A DNA stretch of 37,059 bases, from IMG/VR virus record IMGVR_UViG_3300023174_000370, positions 1-37,059 of that record; one strand, written 5' to 3'. Shown in pieces: positions 17,043 to 24,118 of the stretch. Made by a program: the position numbers and the translations under genes. The notes under the pieces are model-generated. The model had not been told where the DNA came from, made no database searches, and saw nothing but the letters and a program-made list of their open reading frames with translations. Every line of letters starts with the position of its first letter. Position 1 is the stretch's first letter. Source of the stretch: a virus.

Positions 17043-17491
17043 CAGGTAGTCACTTGACTTCTAAGCCAGCGATAATAGTTACGAGTTGCGTTACTTGCCC
17101 CAGGCATCTCAGCAATACGGGCATAAACAGGAAGAAGGGCTGCTAACTTAGCAATATCTTCATCTGATTGTGCTGCAAGTCCTGCTGTTGATGCTAAAAC
17201 TTCCATGCCAGCGCCTGGACCCAAGGCTGCACCCTCTGATGTTGGCTCATTTGGGTCACCCTTAAGTTCGCTAAGGGGAACGCGCTTCTCCGCGCCCATA
17301 TTCATTACAGGTGCTCCACCGCTACGACCCTTAGGGAGCGATACACCTGACTTATTCATTGGTGCTGACGATTGCATTTCCATAAAATCTTGTGCGCGGT
17401 CAATACCAGCAACATATTGCACTGGTTGTCCTGCGCTACCTGAACCGCCTGTAGCGGATACTTCAAAATTGTTTGCTGCTTTTTCTGCCAT
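17042..17491 (-). CDS. Unknown late protein between portal and giant virion protein (149 aa)
   Basis: A 149-residue protein, Gly/Ala/Ser-rich and probably disordered in its first 90 residues (VSATGGSGSAGQPVQYVAGI, PKGRSGGAPVMNMGAEKR). The C-terminus is helical (AKLAALLPVYARIAEMPGAS, then NATRNYYRWLRSQ). I have a sense of related C-termini in actinophages but no assigned function. AAGGAAAACAA precedes the ATG. Its stop overlaps the giant gene start, so it may be made in step with it and act as an assembly partner or chaperone. Confidence 0.7.
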   Translation of the reverse strand: MAEKAANNFEVSATGGSGSAGQPVQYVAGIDRAQDFMEMQSSAPMNKSGVSLPKGRSGGAPVMNMGAEKRVPLSELKGDPNEPTSEGAALGPGAGMEVLASTAGLAAQSDEDIAKLAALLPVYARIAEMPGASNATRNYYRWLRSQVTT

Positions 17492-17557
17492 TTGTTTTCC
17501 TTCGCTATAAGAGCGGTTGTTGGTGAGCAGTTTGAAATCGTGCTCAGGATTTTTTAA

Positions 17558-17746
17558 TTACTTTGAACCGCGTGTACCTGATGGTTGCTTTGTTAACATC
17601 GTTACTGATGCCTTAGGCTTGCCACCCTTAGGTGCGCCTGTCTTAACTGGTGGCGCAATGTTTGCTTTTGCCATACCGCCCTGATTAGCAGGCTTTGAGC
17701 CTTTGCCAGGTTGGTTCTTTGGCTTTACTGGGTTTCCAAATGCCAT
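17558..17746 (-). CDS. Small basic Gly/Lys/Pro-rich protein (62 aa)
   Basis: The start is the ATG at 17746 (MAFGNPVKPKNQPGKGSKPA), preceded by the strong site GGAGGAGGAAAACC; a longer frame enters the portal gene and lacks such a site. The protein is probably disordered and strongly basic, ending TKQPSGTRGSK. PPVKTG in the middle is encoded by a TTAAGACA octamer. It lies right after the portal gene and may be a virion or packaging accessory. No family is recognised. Confidence 0.7.
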   Translation of the reverse strand: MAFGNPVKPKNQPGKGSKPANQGGMAKANIAPPVKTGAPKGGKPKASVTMLTKQPSGTRGSK

Positions 17747-17762
17747 GGTTTTCCTCCTCCCC

Positions 17763-19580
17763 TTAAATAGGTAGTCGCCGTGCGACAGTTGCTTGTAGGT
17801 TAGGTTCACCACGAGCACCAAGAGATGCCAATAGTGATTGAATGTCTGGTCTACCGCCTGGCGCAATCTGCCCTGCAGCGACTCCCTGCGTACGACCCGT
17901 AGGCGCTAAGCCTGGAGGTAGTTGTTCTTGCCCCGCACCCGCTGGAACCGCACCTGGTTGCCCCATTTGAGGACTTACTTCTGCAGGGGTAGCAGCGGGT
18001 GGGGGATTCTTAGGTGCCCATGCCTTTTGGATAGCATCTTCAATTGCTGTTCCCTTTTGGCGTTCGCTGATTACTGTAGAAAGTTTCATCAAAATGTCTG
18101 ATGGGTCTTGTCCTTGTGAGGCAAGTGCTGGAATTGCTTGTGCATAAGAGGCAATAGCCTGTTTCATGGCATCGCGTAGTTCTTCTGTTTCGACTTTTTC
18201 TTCTTCTTGAGTTGCGTTGAAGTTAAATGGCATCTGACGGCGTAGGAAATCGCGTGAAATTAACTTATCTCCGCGTGCCTGTAGACCAAATACCAACGCA
18301 CGGTTGGGGTCAAGCCCTGCCATCAAGCCATACTGCACATCAACGGTGTAATCACCATCAATATCTCGTGCTGGCTTGTACTTAATGTTGTACGGGGTAC
18401 CGTTGAAGATACCTTCTAATGTCTTTTCTTTGTTACCAAAGATTTTTTCATCTGTCTTAAGTGCTAAAGCCATTAACTCTGTAAATGCGCGAGCAAACAT
18501 TGAGTGTGCTGTCTTGATTTGTGTATCAAAACCACCCATAAGTGCTTGCACACCACGACCTGTAATGATTGAAGCATCTGAATTACCAGTACGAGACTCT
18601 GGATAGCGTGAACCTAAGCGTAATTCGCTTTCAAGAACATGCTGCTGTTGGAAAGTATTAGCAGGTAGTTCAAGCGGGACTCTGCGAATTTCGTTAGGCT
18701 TGCTGGAACGCATAATTGCATCTGGTCCAAGGGCTAACTCCTGTACATCCTGAGGCATCGCAATAGGTGCCTGTACTGATTTGGTTGCTGCTTCCAAAGA
18801 AAGCAGTGCGTAACGAGCCTTGGCAACCTGAATTGCTAGTACATCGTCAAACTGTCCACGCGACATGTCATCAATAGATGGTCGGCGTACAACACGAACC
18901 ATACATTCACCCATTGGGTTAGGTGCACGGTCGAGAACTAGATTACTGCGTTGAGGTAAAAACAAAACATCTTGGTCTGCATCATGGAAACGCACAACCT
19001 CAGACATTGTTGATTGAGTATTCTTGTCATAAATCAAATGTGCAATCTCTGGATACTGCGACATCAGTTCCTGAGTTGGCTTATTGATGCGCTGAAAAAA
19101 CATTGTGCAGCGACCAAAGCGGTCAATTACTGGGTATGAACCAATAGAATCAAAGAAACGAATTCGTGGCATCTGGGCATCGTAATCAATCTCAACCTGT
19201 GCAGGTACAAATCCGTAGGTTACATAACGGTCTGCAGCGTTAAACATCTGTGATTGTAAATCAGAGAAGTCAACAATGCCGTTAACAATTTCTTCACGCT
19301 TGTCTGCTTTTCTGCGTACTGCATCAGACACCATAGATGTTGAGTTACAGTTAAAGGCAGGCAAAGGAGCAATAGTTTCTGCTAAATCGCGGGCAGCAAT
19401 ATCCACCATATTCGCAACGATAGGATTTTCAAAAGGACCATCGGGGAATAAATCTGGGTAGACATCACGCATCCTGCCTTGACGAACCAAAAGAACTTGA
19501 TTCATTCTTTGGTCACGGTCATCGTACATACGGCGATAACGGTCGTAGGTATCTTTGATTTCGTCAATAGATAGCGCCAT
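17763..19580 (-). CDS. Portal protein (605 aa)
   Basis: A portal protein, the dodecameric gate for DNA packaging and head-tail joining. It begins MALSIDEIKDTYDRYRRMYD, followed by ENPIVANMVDIAARDLAET and YVTYGFVPAQVEIDYDAQMP, typical portal wing and stem segments. MRSSKPNEIRRVPLEL leads into a helical region (LESELRLGSRYPESRTGNSD, GVQALMGGFDTQIKTAHSMF). The C-terminus is a Pro/Gly/Ala-rich tail. The start was set at ATG 19580 because AGGAGG lies five bases upstream; a GTG two codons earlier would overlap that site. It follows the large terminase by 18 bases, the classic order. Length fits the family. Confidence 0.9.
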   Translation of the reverse strand: MALSIDEIKDTYDRYRRMYDDRDQRMNQVLLVRQGRMRDVYPDLFPDGPFENPIVANMVDIAARDLAETIAPLPAFNCNSTSMVSDAVRRKADKREEIVNGIVDFSDLQSQMFNAADRYVTYGFVPAQVEIDYDAQMPRIRFFDSIGSYPVIDRFGRCTMFFQRINKPTQELMSQYPEIAHLIYDKNTQSTMSEVVRFHDADQDVLFLPQRSNLVLDRAPNPMGECMVRVVRRPSIDDMSRGQFDDVLAIQVAKARYALLSLEAATKSVQAPIAMPQDVQELALGPDAIMRSSKPNEIRRVPLELPANTFQQQHVLESELRLGSRYPESRTGNSDASIITGRGVQALMGGFDTQIKTAHSMFARAFTELMALALKTDEKIFGNKEKTLEGIFNGTPYNIKYKPARDIDGDYTVDVQYGLMAGLDPNRALVFGLQARGDKLISRDFLRRQMPFNFNATQEEEKVETEELRDAMKQAIASYAQAIPALASQGQDPSDILMKLSTVISERQKGTAIEDAIQKAWAPKNPPPAATPAEVSPQMGQPGAVPAGAGQEQLPPGLAPTGRTQGVAAGQIAPGGRPDIQSLLASLGARGEPNLQATVARRLPI

Positions 19581-19598
19581 GTTCACCTCCTACCTTTG

Positions 19599-21467
19599 TT
19601 ATATTGTTATTAAGTCGGATAAAGAAATTACGGATTGCTGAGATTTGTCATACCGTGTATGGAACATAGATTGACGGGTATGATTGCGAGCATAAACATT
19701 TGCACTGTTAATACGGTCACGCACTGCTAGTTCTGTAAACCAGAAAGCCATAACGCAGTCAGTCTTTTGTGACTTAGGTGCATCGGGATACCAAGTAACT
19801 AATTGCTCAATAAGAGCCTTAAGCCCTTCCGATGAATGTGTAGAAGGAAACTCAATTAAGTTATTTCCTTCTTCATAGCCATGGAATAATGTGGTTAGAG
19901 ATGCAACACCAAAGTCCGTGTCCCATTTATTTTGTCCTGTATGGTGTTCACGCAGTGTTGCACCTCTAGCCGATAGGTATTCCCGTACCTCACGGTCCTG
20001 AGTTAACATTGCTTGAAATGCATTTTTCTCTACACGCCACTCAGAAATATGATACTTGTCAGTCCAGTCTTTTATTAAAGTTCTGATGTCATCTGGTTTC
20101 ATACCAGGTACATTCGACACATCTAATAGATAACGCTTCTGGGTATTGATGTCTAAAGCAATACAGACAGCAGCGGTGTAACCAGACATAGCAGGGTCCA
20201 GTCCAGCCACAACGACCAGACCATCCATTCCTTCATGTCGGTTGCCCGCCTTACCCTTTGGAATCAAACCAATGTTACGAGCGCCGTTGATGACACCCTT
20301 GATTGCTGCAGCGGGGAAAGCAGAATCTTCGTGAACCTGTTGCTGTTGGTAAACCATTGCCCACAAGTTCGGTGACATACGACCACGCTTTTTGTGAAGC
20401 GCCTCGCCATCCCATTTAGTATAGAGTCCTTGCGAATCGGGGATGCCTTTACCTGAGACGGGAGGCATATTGGTCTTGGGCCAAAGCGTTACCCAGTCCT
20501 TCTGGTCGTCTTTAAATTCTAAGACGGCAGGTTGTGCAAAGTAAGTCCAAGGAGATGTTTCATCTGGATAGCGCATAGGGTCGCGCAGTTCCGAATACAA
20601 GTCTCTTGGTCGAAGGCGCGTGCCAACGACAAGTAACTTACCCCCGTCATTATCAATACGGGACATAACTTCGGATTGAATCCAGTCAATCTGTTTTTCG
20701 TATTCATGGGCGTTGGTATGGTCAACACAGTCATCCATGATAATCAAGTCAGCACGAGCACCGTAGATATGTCCACGGATACCAATGGCTTGTACCGTTG
20801 GGTCCTTTTCACCAGAGTTACGAGCCTCTGACGATAGGTAAATAAGGTCCTGCTTCCACGAATCAGAATTCTTTTCGAACCCGCCTGGAGGTCCAAAGGC
20901 GAGATGTAGGTCCTGATAACGAGGATGGGTGAGTCTGTTCTTAATGGAGAGCAGGAACTTTTGCGCCATAGCCTGAGTCTTGGATACAACCAAGATACGG
21001 ATGTTAGGGTTACGGCAAATCTGATAGAGCGCGTAGTTGACTGTAATGGTCGTAGACTTAGCGTGCTCAGGTGGGGTATTGACAATAATTAAATCTTTAT
21101 CCCCAGGCTCATAGATGATGCTAGGGTGGACATCGGAGGGGGGTGTACCCTCCAGTAAATCAATCCAATGTTTTTGATGGGTAAAGACTTCTACCCCAAG
21201 ATACTTAGATGAAAACTCTGGGAACGGTGGCACCTCAACGGTTCCAGATTGTAGTTCGCCACGGGCGGTCATAGACCGCACCTTGTCTATCTGGGTACGG
21301 AAGGTCTCATCGGTCTTACGGTAGTATTCGTAGGTCTTGACGGACCGACCGACAGCATCCATCGCCTTCTGGACGGAGTACCCCTCCATTAGAAATTCTA
21401 TAATCTGCTTTTTAATAGCATCCGCATTTTTAGTTTGCGAGTTAACTCTTTTTGTTTCCATAGGCAT
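19599..21467 (-). CDS. terL: Large terminase subunit with N-terminal HTH
   Basis: A 622-residue packaging motor. The ATPase has a Walker A-like loop NTPPEHAKSTT (130-140), a deviant form seen in some terminases, and Walker B LIIMDD (D245, D246). GTRLRPRDLYSEL (282-294) is the coupling region. The nuclease has AGLDPAMSG (D424) and WRVEKNAFQ (E480). Residues about 14-64 form a helix-turn-helix-like segment (IIEFLMEGYSVQKAMDAVGR, SVKTYEYYRKTDETF) similar to small terminase DNA-binding domains. No separate small terminase gene is seen, so this segment may do that job. The first gene of the late operon; the ATG at 21467 has only a weak upstream site. Confidence 0.93.
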   Translation of the reverse strand: MPMETKRVNSQTKNADAIKKQIIEFLMEGYSVQKAMDAVGRSVKTYEYYRKTDETFRTQIDKVRSMTARGELQSGTVEVPPFPEFSSKYLGVEVFTHQKHWIDLLEGTPPSDVHPSIIYEPGDKDLIIVNTPPEHAKSTTITVNYALYQICRNPNIRILVVSKTQAMAQKFLLSIKNRLTHPRYQDLHLAFGPPGGFEKNSDSWKQDLIYLSSEARNSGEKDPTVQAIGIRGHIYGARADLIIMDDCVDHTNAHEYEKQIDWIQSEVMSRIDNDGGKLLVVGTRLRPRDLYSELRDPMRYPDETSPWTYFAQPAVLEFKDDQKDWVTLWPKTNMPPVSGKGIPDSQGLYTKWDGEALHKKRGRMSPNLWAMVYQQQQVHEDSAFPAAAIKGVINGARNIGLIPKGKAGNRHEGMDGLVVVAGLDPAMSGYTAAVCIALDINTQKRYLLDVSNVPGMKPDDIRTLIKDWTDKYHISEWRVEKNAFQAMLTQDREVREYLSARGATLREHHTGQNKWDTDFGVASLTTLFHGYEEGNNLIEFPSTHSSEGLKALIEQLVTWYPDAPKSQKTDCVMAFWFTELAVRDRINSANVYARNHTRQSMFHTRYDKSQQSVISLSDLITI

Positions 21468-21509
21468 AGTAGCGATTCCGCTTTATGTTAGAATCGCAGT
21501 TTATCCTTT

Positions 21510-21551
21510 CCTAACCGTAGGCTGTAGCCCTAGCGGAAGCCGTAGGTTAGG
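21510..21551. repeat. Interrupted inverted repeat in the divergent region
   Basis: CCTAACC-GTA-GGCT pairs with AGCC-GTA-GGTTAGG: a 7 bp and a 4 bp stem separated by a symmetric GTA/GTA internal loop, with a 14-base apical loop. It lies about 45 bases in front of the terminase start. It could be a leader structure or a protein-binding site. Confidence 0.55.
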
Positions 21552-21563
21552 GCGTAATGTAGG

Positions 21564-21581
21564 GGCAGCCTTTGGGCTGCC
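21564..21581. repeat. Perfect 7-bp hairpin GGCAGCC/GGCTGCC
   Basis: GGCAGCC and GGCTGCC pair perfectly around a TTTG loop. No T-run follows on either side, so it does not look like an intrinsic terminator. It is flanked by two copies of TAGGGCGTAAT at 21548 and 21594. Confidence 0.5.
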
Positions 21582-22003
21582 AATGCTTAGCGGTAGGGCG
21601 TAATAACAGTAGCCCTACACTATAGTATTAGGTGTCCAGAGGACACTAATTGGACACTTTATTTAAATATATTTTTTGTTAGGTATGCCACTGGTATAAA
21701 AGCCCTGGTCAGAACCCCCTCCCCTATCAAACTTATGTGACTACATACATATATACCATGTCGCACGCATATTTAAAAACCCTGGGTTCGCTCACTGTCG
21801 TTCTCTCCCCTAATAAACACCTTGCCCGCTTTGCTGTCCCGCTTTGCTTGCCTGCTTGCTTGCTTTGCTTTGCGGGTTATCACTTAAGCCCGCGACTACT
21901 AATAAAGCGCGCCCTAATCGCGGGGGGCATCGGGGAAGCATGAGCGCGCTTGCTTGCTTGCCTGTCTCATTATGTAAGACGGCTAAGCGTGTGAGCGTGG
22001 CAA

Positions 22004-22019
22004 TGTGATGTTCCTCACA
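22004..22019. promoter_or_regulatory. CRP/GlxR-type operator 1
   Basis: TGTGA-TGTTCC-TCACA matches the perfect TGTGA-N6-TCACA consensus bound by CRP-family regulators, including actinobacterial GlxR and mycobacterial Crp. It lies upstream of the first early gene; a TTGACA box follows at 22046. The host or phage protein that binds is not known. Confidence 0.65.
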
Positions 22020-22045
22020 ATGTCCGAATTGCCCCTTAAGTCCTA

Positions 22046-22076
22046 TTGACACGAGGCAAGGCGAGGCGATTAGATT
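22046..22076 (+). promoter_or_regulatory. Putative early promoter P1
   Basis: TTGACA at 22046-22051 is followed by TTAGAT 18 bases later (or TAGATT after 19). The context CGATTAGATT is shared in part with the other early promoters (CGATTCACTT, CGATTAACTA). The -10 element is weak, which fits dependence on an activator. It precedes the metalloprotease gene. Confidence 0.5.
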
Positions 22077-22121
22077 CTCCTATCGCTTAAGACATAAGCG
22101 AACATGACAGGAGAAACGAAC

Positions 22122-22760
22122 ATGAATACAGCACCAAAGACACAAGCAAAGACAGGCAAGGCGGAGGCACTTTCAACATTGACCCGCGCCCTTGAACAGG
22201 CTCACGAACTCATCAAGGCAGAAACAGGCGCACCCCGCGCAACTATTCTAGTGACCCGCGCCCTTAAGGGTCGCAAGGGACATTTCACCCCGTTTACACC
22301 ATGGCAGAACGGCGAGGAATCTTTCAACGAGATTGCTTTCAACCTTGAACATTTCACCACTGGCGAGGAGATTCTTTCAACCCTGCTCCACGAGGTAGCG
22401 CACTCAATGAATCACGCTAACGGTGTTCAAGATTGCTCCGCGAATCAATATCACAATTCTAAGTTCAAGTCTCAAGCCGAGGCGTTAGGGCTAGAAACTC
22501 ACGAGATTAAGGGCAAGGGACACGCAAGCACCACGCTAACCGCCTTTGGTGCTAAGCGCTGGAGCAAGGCGCTTGCGATTCTAACCAAGGCGCTTGAACT
22601 CACCGCAACAGGCGAGGGCACAAGCGCCAAGCCTAAGGGCAGAAACACCAACCTAATCAAGGCGATGTGCGAATGTGAGAATGTAATCCGCCTAAGTCGC
22701 GGAGTGCTTGACTCTGGCGTGACCTGTAACCAATGCGAGGAGATGTTTAAGGAGGCGTAA
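22122..22760 (+). CDS. SprT-like zinc metalloprotease with C-terminal zinc ribbon
   Basis: The ATG at 22122 was chosen because ACAGGAGAAACGAAC precedes it; an ATG at 22104 would start before that site. The 212-residue protein has the SprT/Spartan-type motif HEVAHSMNH at 90-98 (ligands His90 and His94, catalytic Glu91), followed by QYHNSKFKSQAEALGLE with His111 as likely third ligand. A C-terminal ribbon has Cys183, Cys185, Cys202 and Cys205. Such proteins occur in actinophages; cellular relatives cleave DNA-protein crosslinks. First gene of the early operon, so it may remodel host proteins or clear blocks to replication; the substrate is unknown. Confidence 0.85.
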   Translation: MNTAPKTQAKTGKAEALSTLTRALEQAHELIKAETGAPRATILVTRALKGRKGHFTPFTPWQNGEESFNEIAFNLEHFTTGEEILSTLLHEVAHSMNHANGVQDCSANQYHNSKFKSQAEALGLETHEIKGKGHASTTLTAFGAKRWSKALAILTKALELTATGEGTSAKPKGRNTNLIKAMCECENVIRLSRGVLDSGVTCNQCEEMFKEA

Positions 22761-22767
22761 GCCTCCC

Positions 22768-22813
22768 GCCCCCTGCCCGATAAGTCGGCGCGAGTTCAAG
22801 ACTCACAGGGGGC
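22768..22813 (+). ncRNA. tRNA-like structured element 1
   Basis: GCCCCCTG (22768-22775) pairs with CAGGGGGC (22806-22813). Inside are a CCGA-TAAG-TCGG hairpin, a CGC linker and a GAG-TTCAAGA-CTC hairpin with a seven-base TTC loop like a tRNA T-arm. It sits 7 bases after the metalloprotease stop. Two similar elements follow at 23102 and 23884. Too short (46 bases) for a tRNA, with no anticodon arm. Confidence 0.55.
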
Positions 22814-22818
22814 ACTAG

Positions 22819-22841
22819 CAAGGCGGGAAAGCCCCGCCTTG
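22819..22841 (+). terminator. Perfect 9-bp hairpin upstream of the 74-aa gene
   Basis: CAAGGCGGG pairs with CCCGCCTTG around an AAAGC loop. No T-run follows; the next bases are TGACTTAAGACAGGAG. It may act as an RNA processing or stabilising element between two early genes, or as a weak terminator. Confidence 0.45.
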
Positions 22842-22865
22842 TGACTTAAGACAGGAGAAATAAAG

Positions 22866-23090
22866 ATGAGCGTTTCATTACTTAAGACAGACGGAAAGTA
22901 CTATCTCTACAAGAAAACCCAAGAGGGGCAAGACTCAAAGGGAACCAAGATTCTATTTACCATGAACGAACTGTATCTAGGCTCAATTTATTCAGGCGTA
23001 AGCGTGGGTTATGTGTCCGATGTAGATAACTTTGAAACAGCGGTAAGCGCAGCCGAGGAGGAGTTATTCCACCTCGCAAAGGAGGCATGA
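22866..23090 (+). CDS. Unknown early protein (74 aa)
   Basis: The ATG at 22866 follows the shared leader TTAAGACAGGAGAAATAAAG. The protein starts MSVSLLKTDGKYYLYKKTQE and contains YLGSIYSGVSVGYVSDVDNF, then an acidic helix AAEEELFHLAKEA. It looks like a small alpha/beta fold. No family is recognised. A second TTAAGACA lies in its own codons 6-8 (LKT). Its stop is followed at once by another octamer and by structured element 2. Confidence 0.7.
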   Translation: MSVSLLKTDGKYYLYKKTQEGQDSKGTKILFTMNELYLGSIYSGVSVGYVSDVDNFETAVSAAEEELFHLAKEA

Positions 23091-23101
23091 CTTAAGACAC
23101 A

Positions 23102-23141
23102 GCCCCGCGCTACAGGCTACGAGTTCGCAACTCAGCGGGGC
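23102..23141 (+). ncRNA. tRNA-like structured element 2
   Basis: GCCCCGC (23102-23108) pairs with GCGGGGC (23135-23141). The right inner hairpin is GAGTT-CGC-AACTC, or GAG-TTCGCAA-CTC if drawn as a T-arm. The left hairpin is weak (GC-TACAG-GC). As in element 1, CGAGTTC comes first and ACTCA leads into the closing strand, followed by AC. A CRP-type site begins 5 bases downstream. Confidence 0.5.
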
Positions 23142-23145
23142 ACGA

Positions 23146-23161
23146 TGTGAGCAGTATCACA
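23146..23161. promoter_or_regulatory. CRP/GlxR-type operator 2
   Basis: TGTGA-GCAGTA-TCACA is a perfect TGTGA-N6-TCACA dyad. Its centre lies 18.5 bases before the TTGACA box at 23172, the same spacing as for operators 3 and 4. An activator bound here would sit close to the -35 box. Confidence 0.7.
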
Positions 23162-23171
23162 AGCAAAATGC

Positions 23172-23200
23172 TTGACAGGCAAAGCGCGAGGCGATTCACT
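23172..23200 (+). promoter_or_regulatory. Putative early promoter P2
   Basis: TTGACA at 23172-23177, then 17 bases, then TTCACT at 23195-23200 within CGATTCACTT. The upstream AATGC-TTGACA context is identical to that of P4. The -10 match is poor, as expected for an activator-dependent promoter. It would drive the gene at 23263. Confidence 0.55.
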
Positions 23201-23262
23201 TACACCAAGCAAGAAACCAAGCGGGAAAATATCCCGTTAGGTATTAAGACAGGAGAAACGAA

Positions 23263-23547
23263 ATGAACGAATCAACCGCGCAATTCGTGGAAGATTTTTT
23301 ACTGGTTACAGATAATGACCGCGACTCATACGATGAAGCCCGCATCATAGTTCAGGAGAGAGAAACTCTCAGCGAGATAGCCGAGGAGTTTCAAGAACAG
23401 TTCGAGAGTTACATTCAGCAAGTCGCAGACCGCGAGCGCGAACTAGGGCACGAGGCTGGCGCTTTGCTTATCTCTCAGATGCTTATCGGCTGGGGCGATG
23501 ATGCCTTTCGCGCTATTGCCCGCCACTACATGGAAAGTGTGGCTTAA
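23263..23547 (+). CDS. Unknown acidic early protein (94 aa)
   Basis: The ATG at 23263 follows TTAAGACAGGAGAAACGAA. The protein is acidic and helical: MNESTAQFVEDFLLVTDNDR, ETLSEIAEEFQEQFESYIQQ, and an end WGDDAFRAIARHYMESVA. The last segment resembles C-termini of small early proteins in Streptomyces phages, but I cannot attach a name. It is the first gene after promoter P2. Its TAA is part of TTAAGACATG, whose ATG starts the next gene. Confidence 0.7.
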   Translation: MNESTAQFVEDFLLVTDNDRDSYDEARIIVQERETLSEIAEEFQEQFESYIQQVADRERELGHEAGALLISQMLIGWGDDAFRAIARHYMESVA

Positions 23548-23550
23548 GAC

Positions 23551-23730
23551 ATGAAAGAACTAATTGACCCGCAAGAATTGCGCGAACTTATCCAAGCAGA
23601 AGCAGAGTTCGTCTTTGAGAAAATGCGCGAGAACATAGGCGATGCTTACTGGCAAGGGCGATTGGACTCCCTCGCCTGGGCTAACCGCAACCTACCCAAA
23701 CTTAAGACAGAACAGGAGGTGACAGCATGA
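23551..23730 (+). CDS. Unknown early protein (59 aa)
   Basis: The ATG at 23551 is the ATG of TTAAGACATG, three bases after the upstream stop. The 59-residue product is helical and acidic: MKELIDPQELRELIQAEAEF, then YWQGRLDSLAWANRNLPKLK, ending TEQEVTA. LKTEQ is encoded by a second octamer, and the same region carries the AGGAGG site for the next gene. Its stop overlaps that start (ATGA). No homology is recognised. Confidence 0.65.
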   Translation: MKELIDPQELRELIQAEAEFVFEKMRENIGDAYWQGRLDSLAWANRNLPKLKTEQEVTA

Positions 23731-23861
23731 AAATTACATTCAACCTATACAGCGGAAGCGGTTTTGAATCTAAAAACACACTCAGCGCAGAGGATTTCGC
23801 AGAGTTTCGCAAGTTAGCCGAGAGCCTTAAACAATCGGTAAGAATTGTGAGCGTGTCTTAA
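23727..23861 (+). CDS. Unknown early protein (44 aa)
   Basis: The ATG at 23727 has AGGAGG eight bases upstream and overlaps the preceding stop by four bases. The product begins MKITFNLYSGSGFESKNTLS, continues AEDFAEFRKLAESLKQS and ends VRIVSVS, a plausible small beta-alpha-beta fold. The stop lies in TGTCTTAA, the only reversed octamer of the early region. Seven bases later the third CRP-type site begins. Function is unknown. Confidence 0.65.
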   Translation: MKITFNLYSGSGFESKNTLSAEDFAEFRKLAESLKQSVRIVSVS

Positions 23862-23867
23862 TACAGA

Positions 23868-23883
23868 TGTGAGCAAACTCACA
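23868..23883. promoter_or_regulatory. CRP/GlxR-type operator 3
   Basis: TGTGA-GCAAAC-TCACA is a perfect TGTGA-N6-TCACA dyad. TTGAGA follows at 23894, at the same 18.5-base centre spacing as operators 2 and 4, though no good -10 is visible. The site abuts structured element 3. Confidence 0.65.
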
Positions 23884-23928
23884 GCCTCAATCCTTGAGAA
23901 GGCGCGGTGTTCATGGCACCATTGAGGC
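23884..23928 (+). ncRNA. tRNA-like structured element 3
   Basis: GCCTCAAT (23884-23891) pairs with ATTGAGGC (23921-23928). Inside are CCTT-GAG-AAGG, a CGC linker identical to that of element 1, and GGTG-TTCATGG-CACC with a seven-base TTC loop. The stems differ from elements 1 and 2 yet keep pairing, which indicates conserved structure. Its left part overlaps the possible -35 box at 23894. Confidence 0.55.
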
Positions 23929-23971
23929 ACAAGGTAAGGCACCCCGCCCCCTTAGAACAGGAGAAAATAAA

Positions 23972-24115
23972 GTGAAGCACCTAACAGGCAAGCAAGCGGT
24001 TATGACAGTAACGATTAAGTTAGAGGGTGACATAGAAACATTCTTTTTCTATGACTCAGCCAGTTACACCGAAGTAATCAACGCTATTAACAGCGCACAG
24101 AGAAGGGTGGCTTAA
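23972..24115 (+). CDS. Unknown early protein (47 aa, GTG start)
   Basis: The GTG at 23972 is favoured because AACAGGAGAAAATAAA precedes it; frames starting further upstream would run through structured element 3. The product is (M)KHLTGKQAVMTVTIKLEGDI, then ETFFFYDSASYTEVINAINS and AQRRVA. An ATG ten codons further on is possible but lacks a ribosome site. A small beta-rich protein without recognised family. It ends in TTAAGACATG, shared with the next start. Confidence 0.6.
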   Translation: MKHLTGKQAVMTVTIKLEGDIETFFFYDSASYTEVINAINSAQRRVA

Positions 24116-24118
24116 GAC

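Larger units (their letters stand above)
21468..22121. other. Divergent non-coding region with inverted and direct repeats
   Basis: About 650 bases separate the leftward late operon from the rightward early genes. I see no credible gene; a 68-residue plus-strand frame at 21737 is low-complexity. Contents: an inverted repeat GCGATTC/GAATCGC at 21472-21497; CCTAACC..GGCT paired with AGCC..GGTTAGG at 21510-21551; a GGCAGCC/GGCTGCC hairpin at 21564-21581; GTGTCC-AGA-GGACAC at 21632-21646; four GCCCTA/TAGGGC boxes between 21524 and 21617; an AT-rich tract near 21655-21680; TTGC-type short repeats at 21820-21870 and 21945-21962; and a CRP-type site with promoter near 22004-22076. Such density fits a replication origin, packaging site or control region. 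Confidence 0.7.

Noticed and set aside
21737-21943. Plus-strand frame of 68 residues in the divergent region
   Set aside because: Made of TTGC-type repeats, no ribosome site, and unlike any neighbour; treated as non-coding.
22768-23928. The three structured elements as ordinary tRNA genes
   Set aside because: They are 40-46 bases long, without anticodon arm or CCA, so at best tRNA-like.
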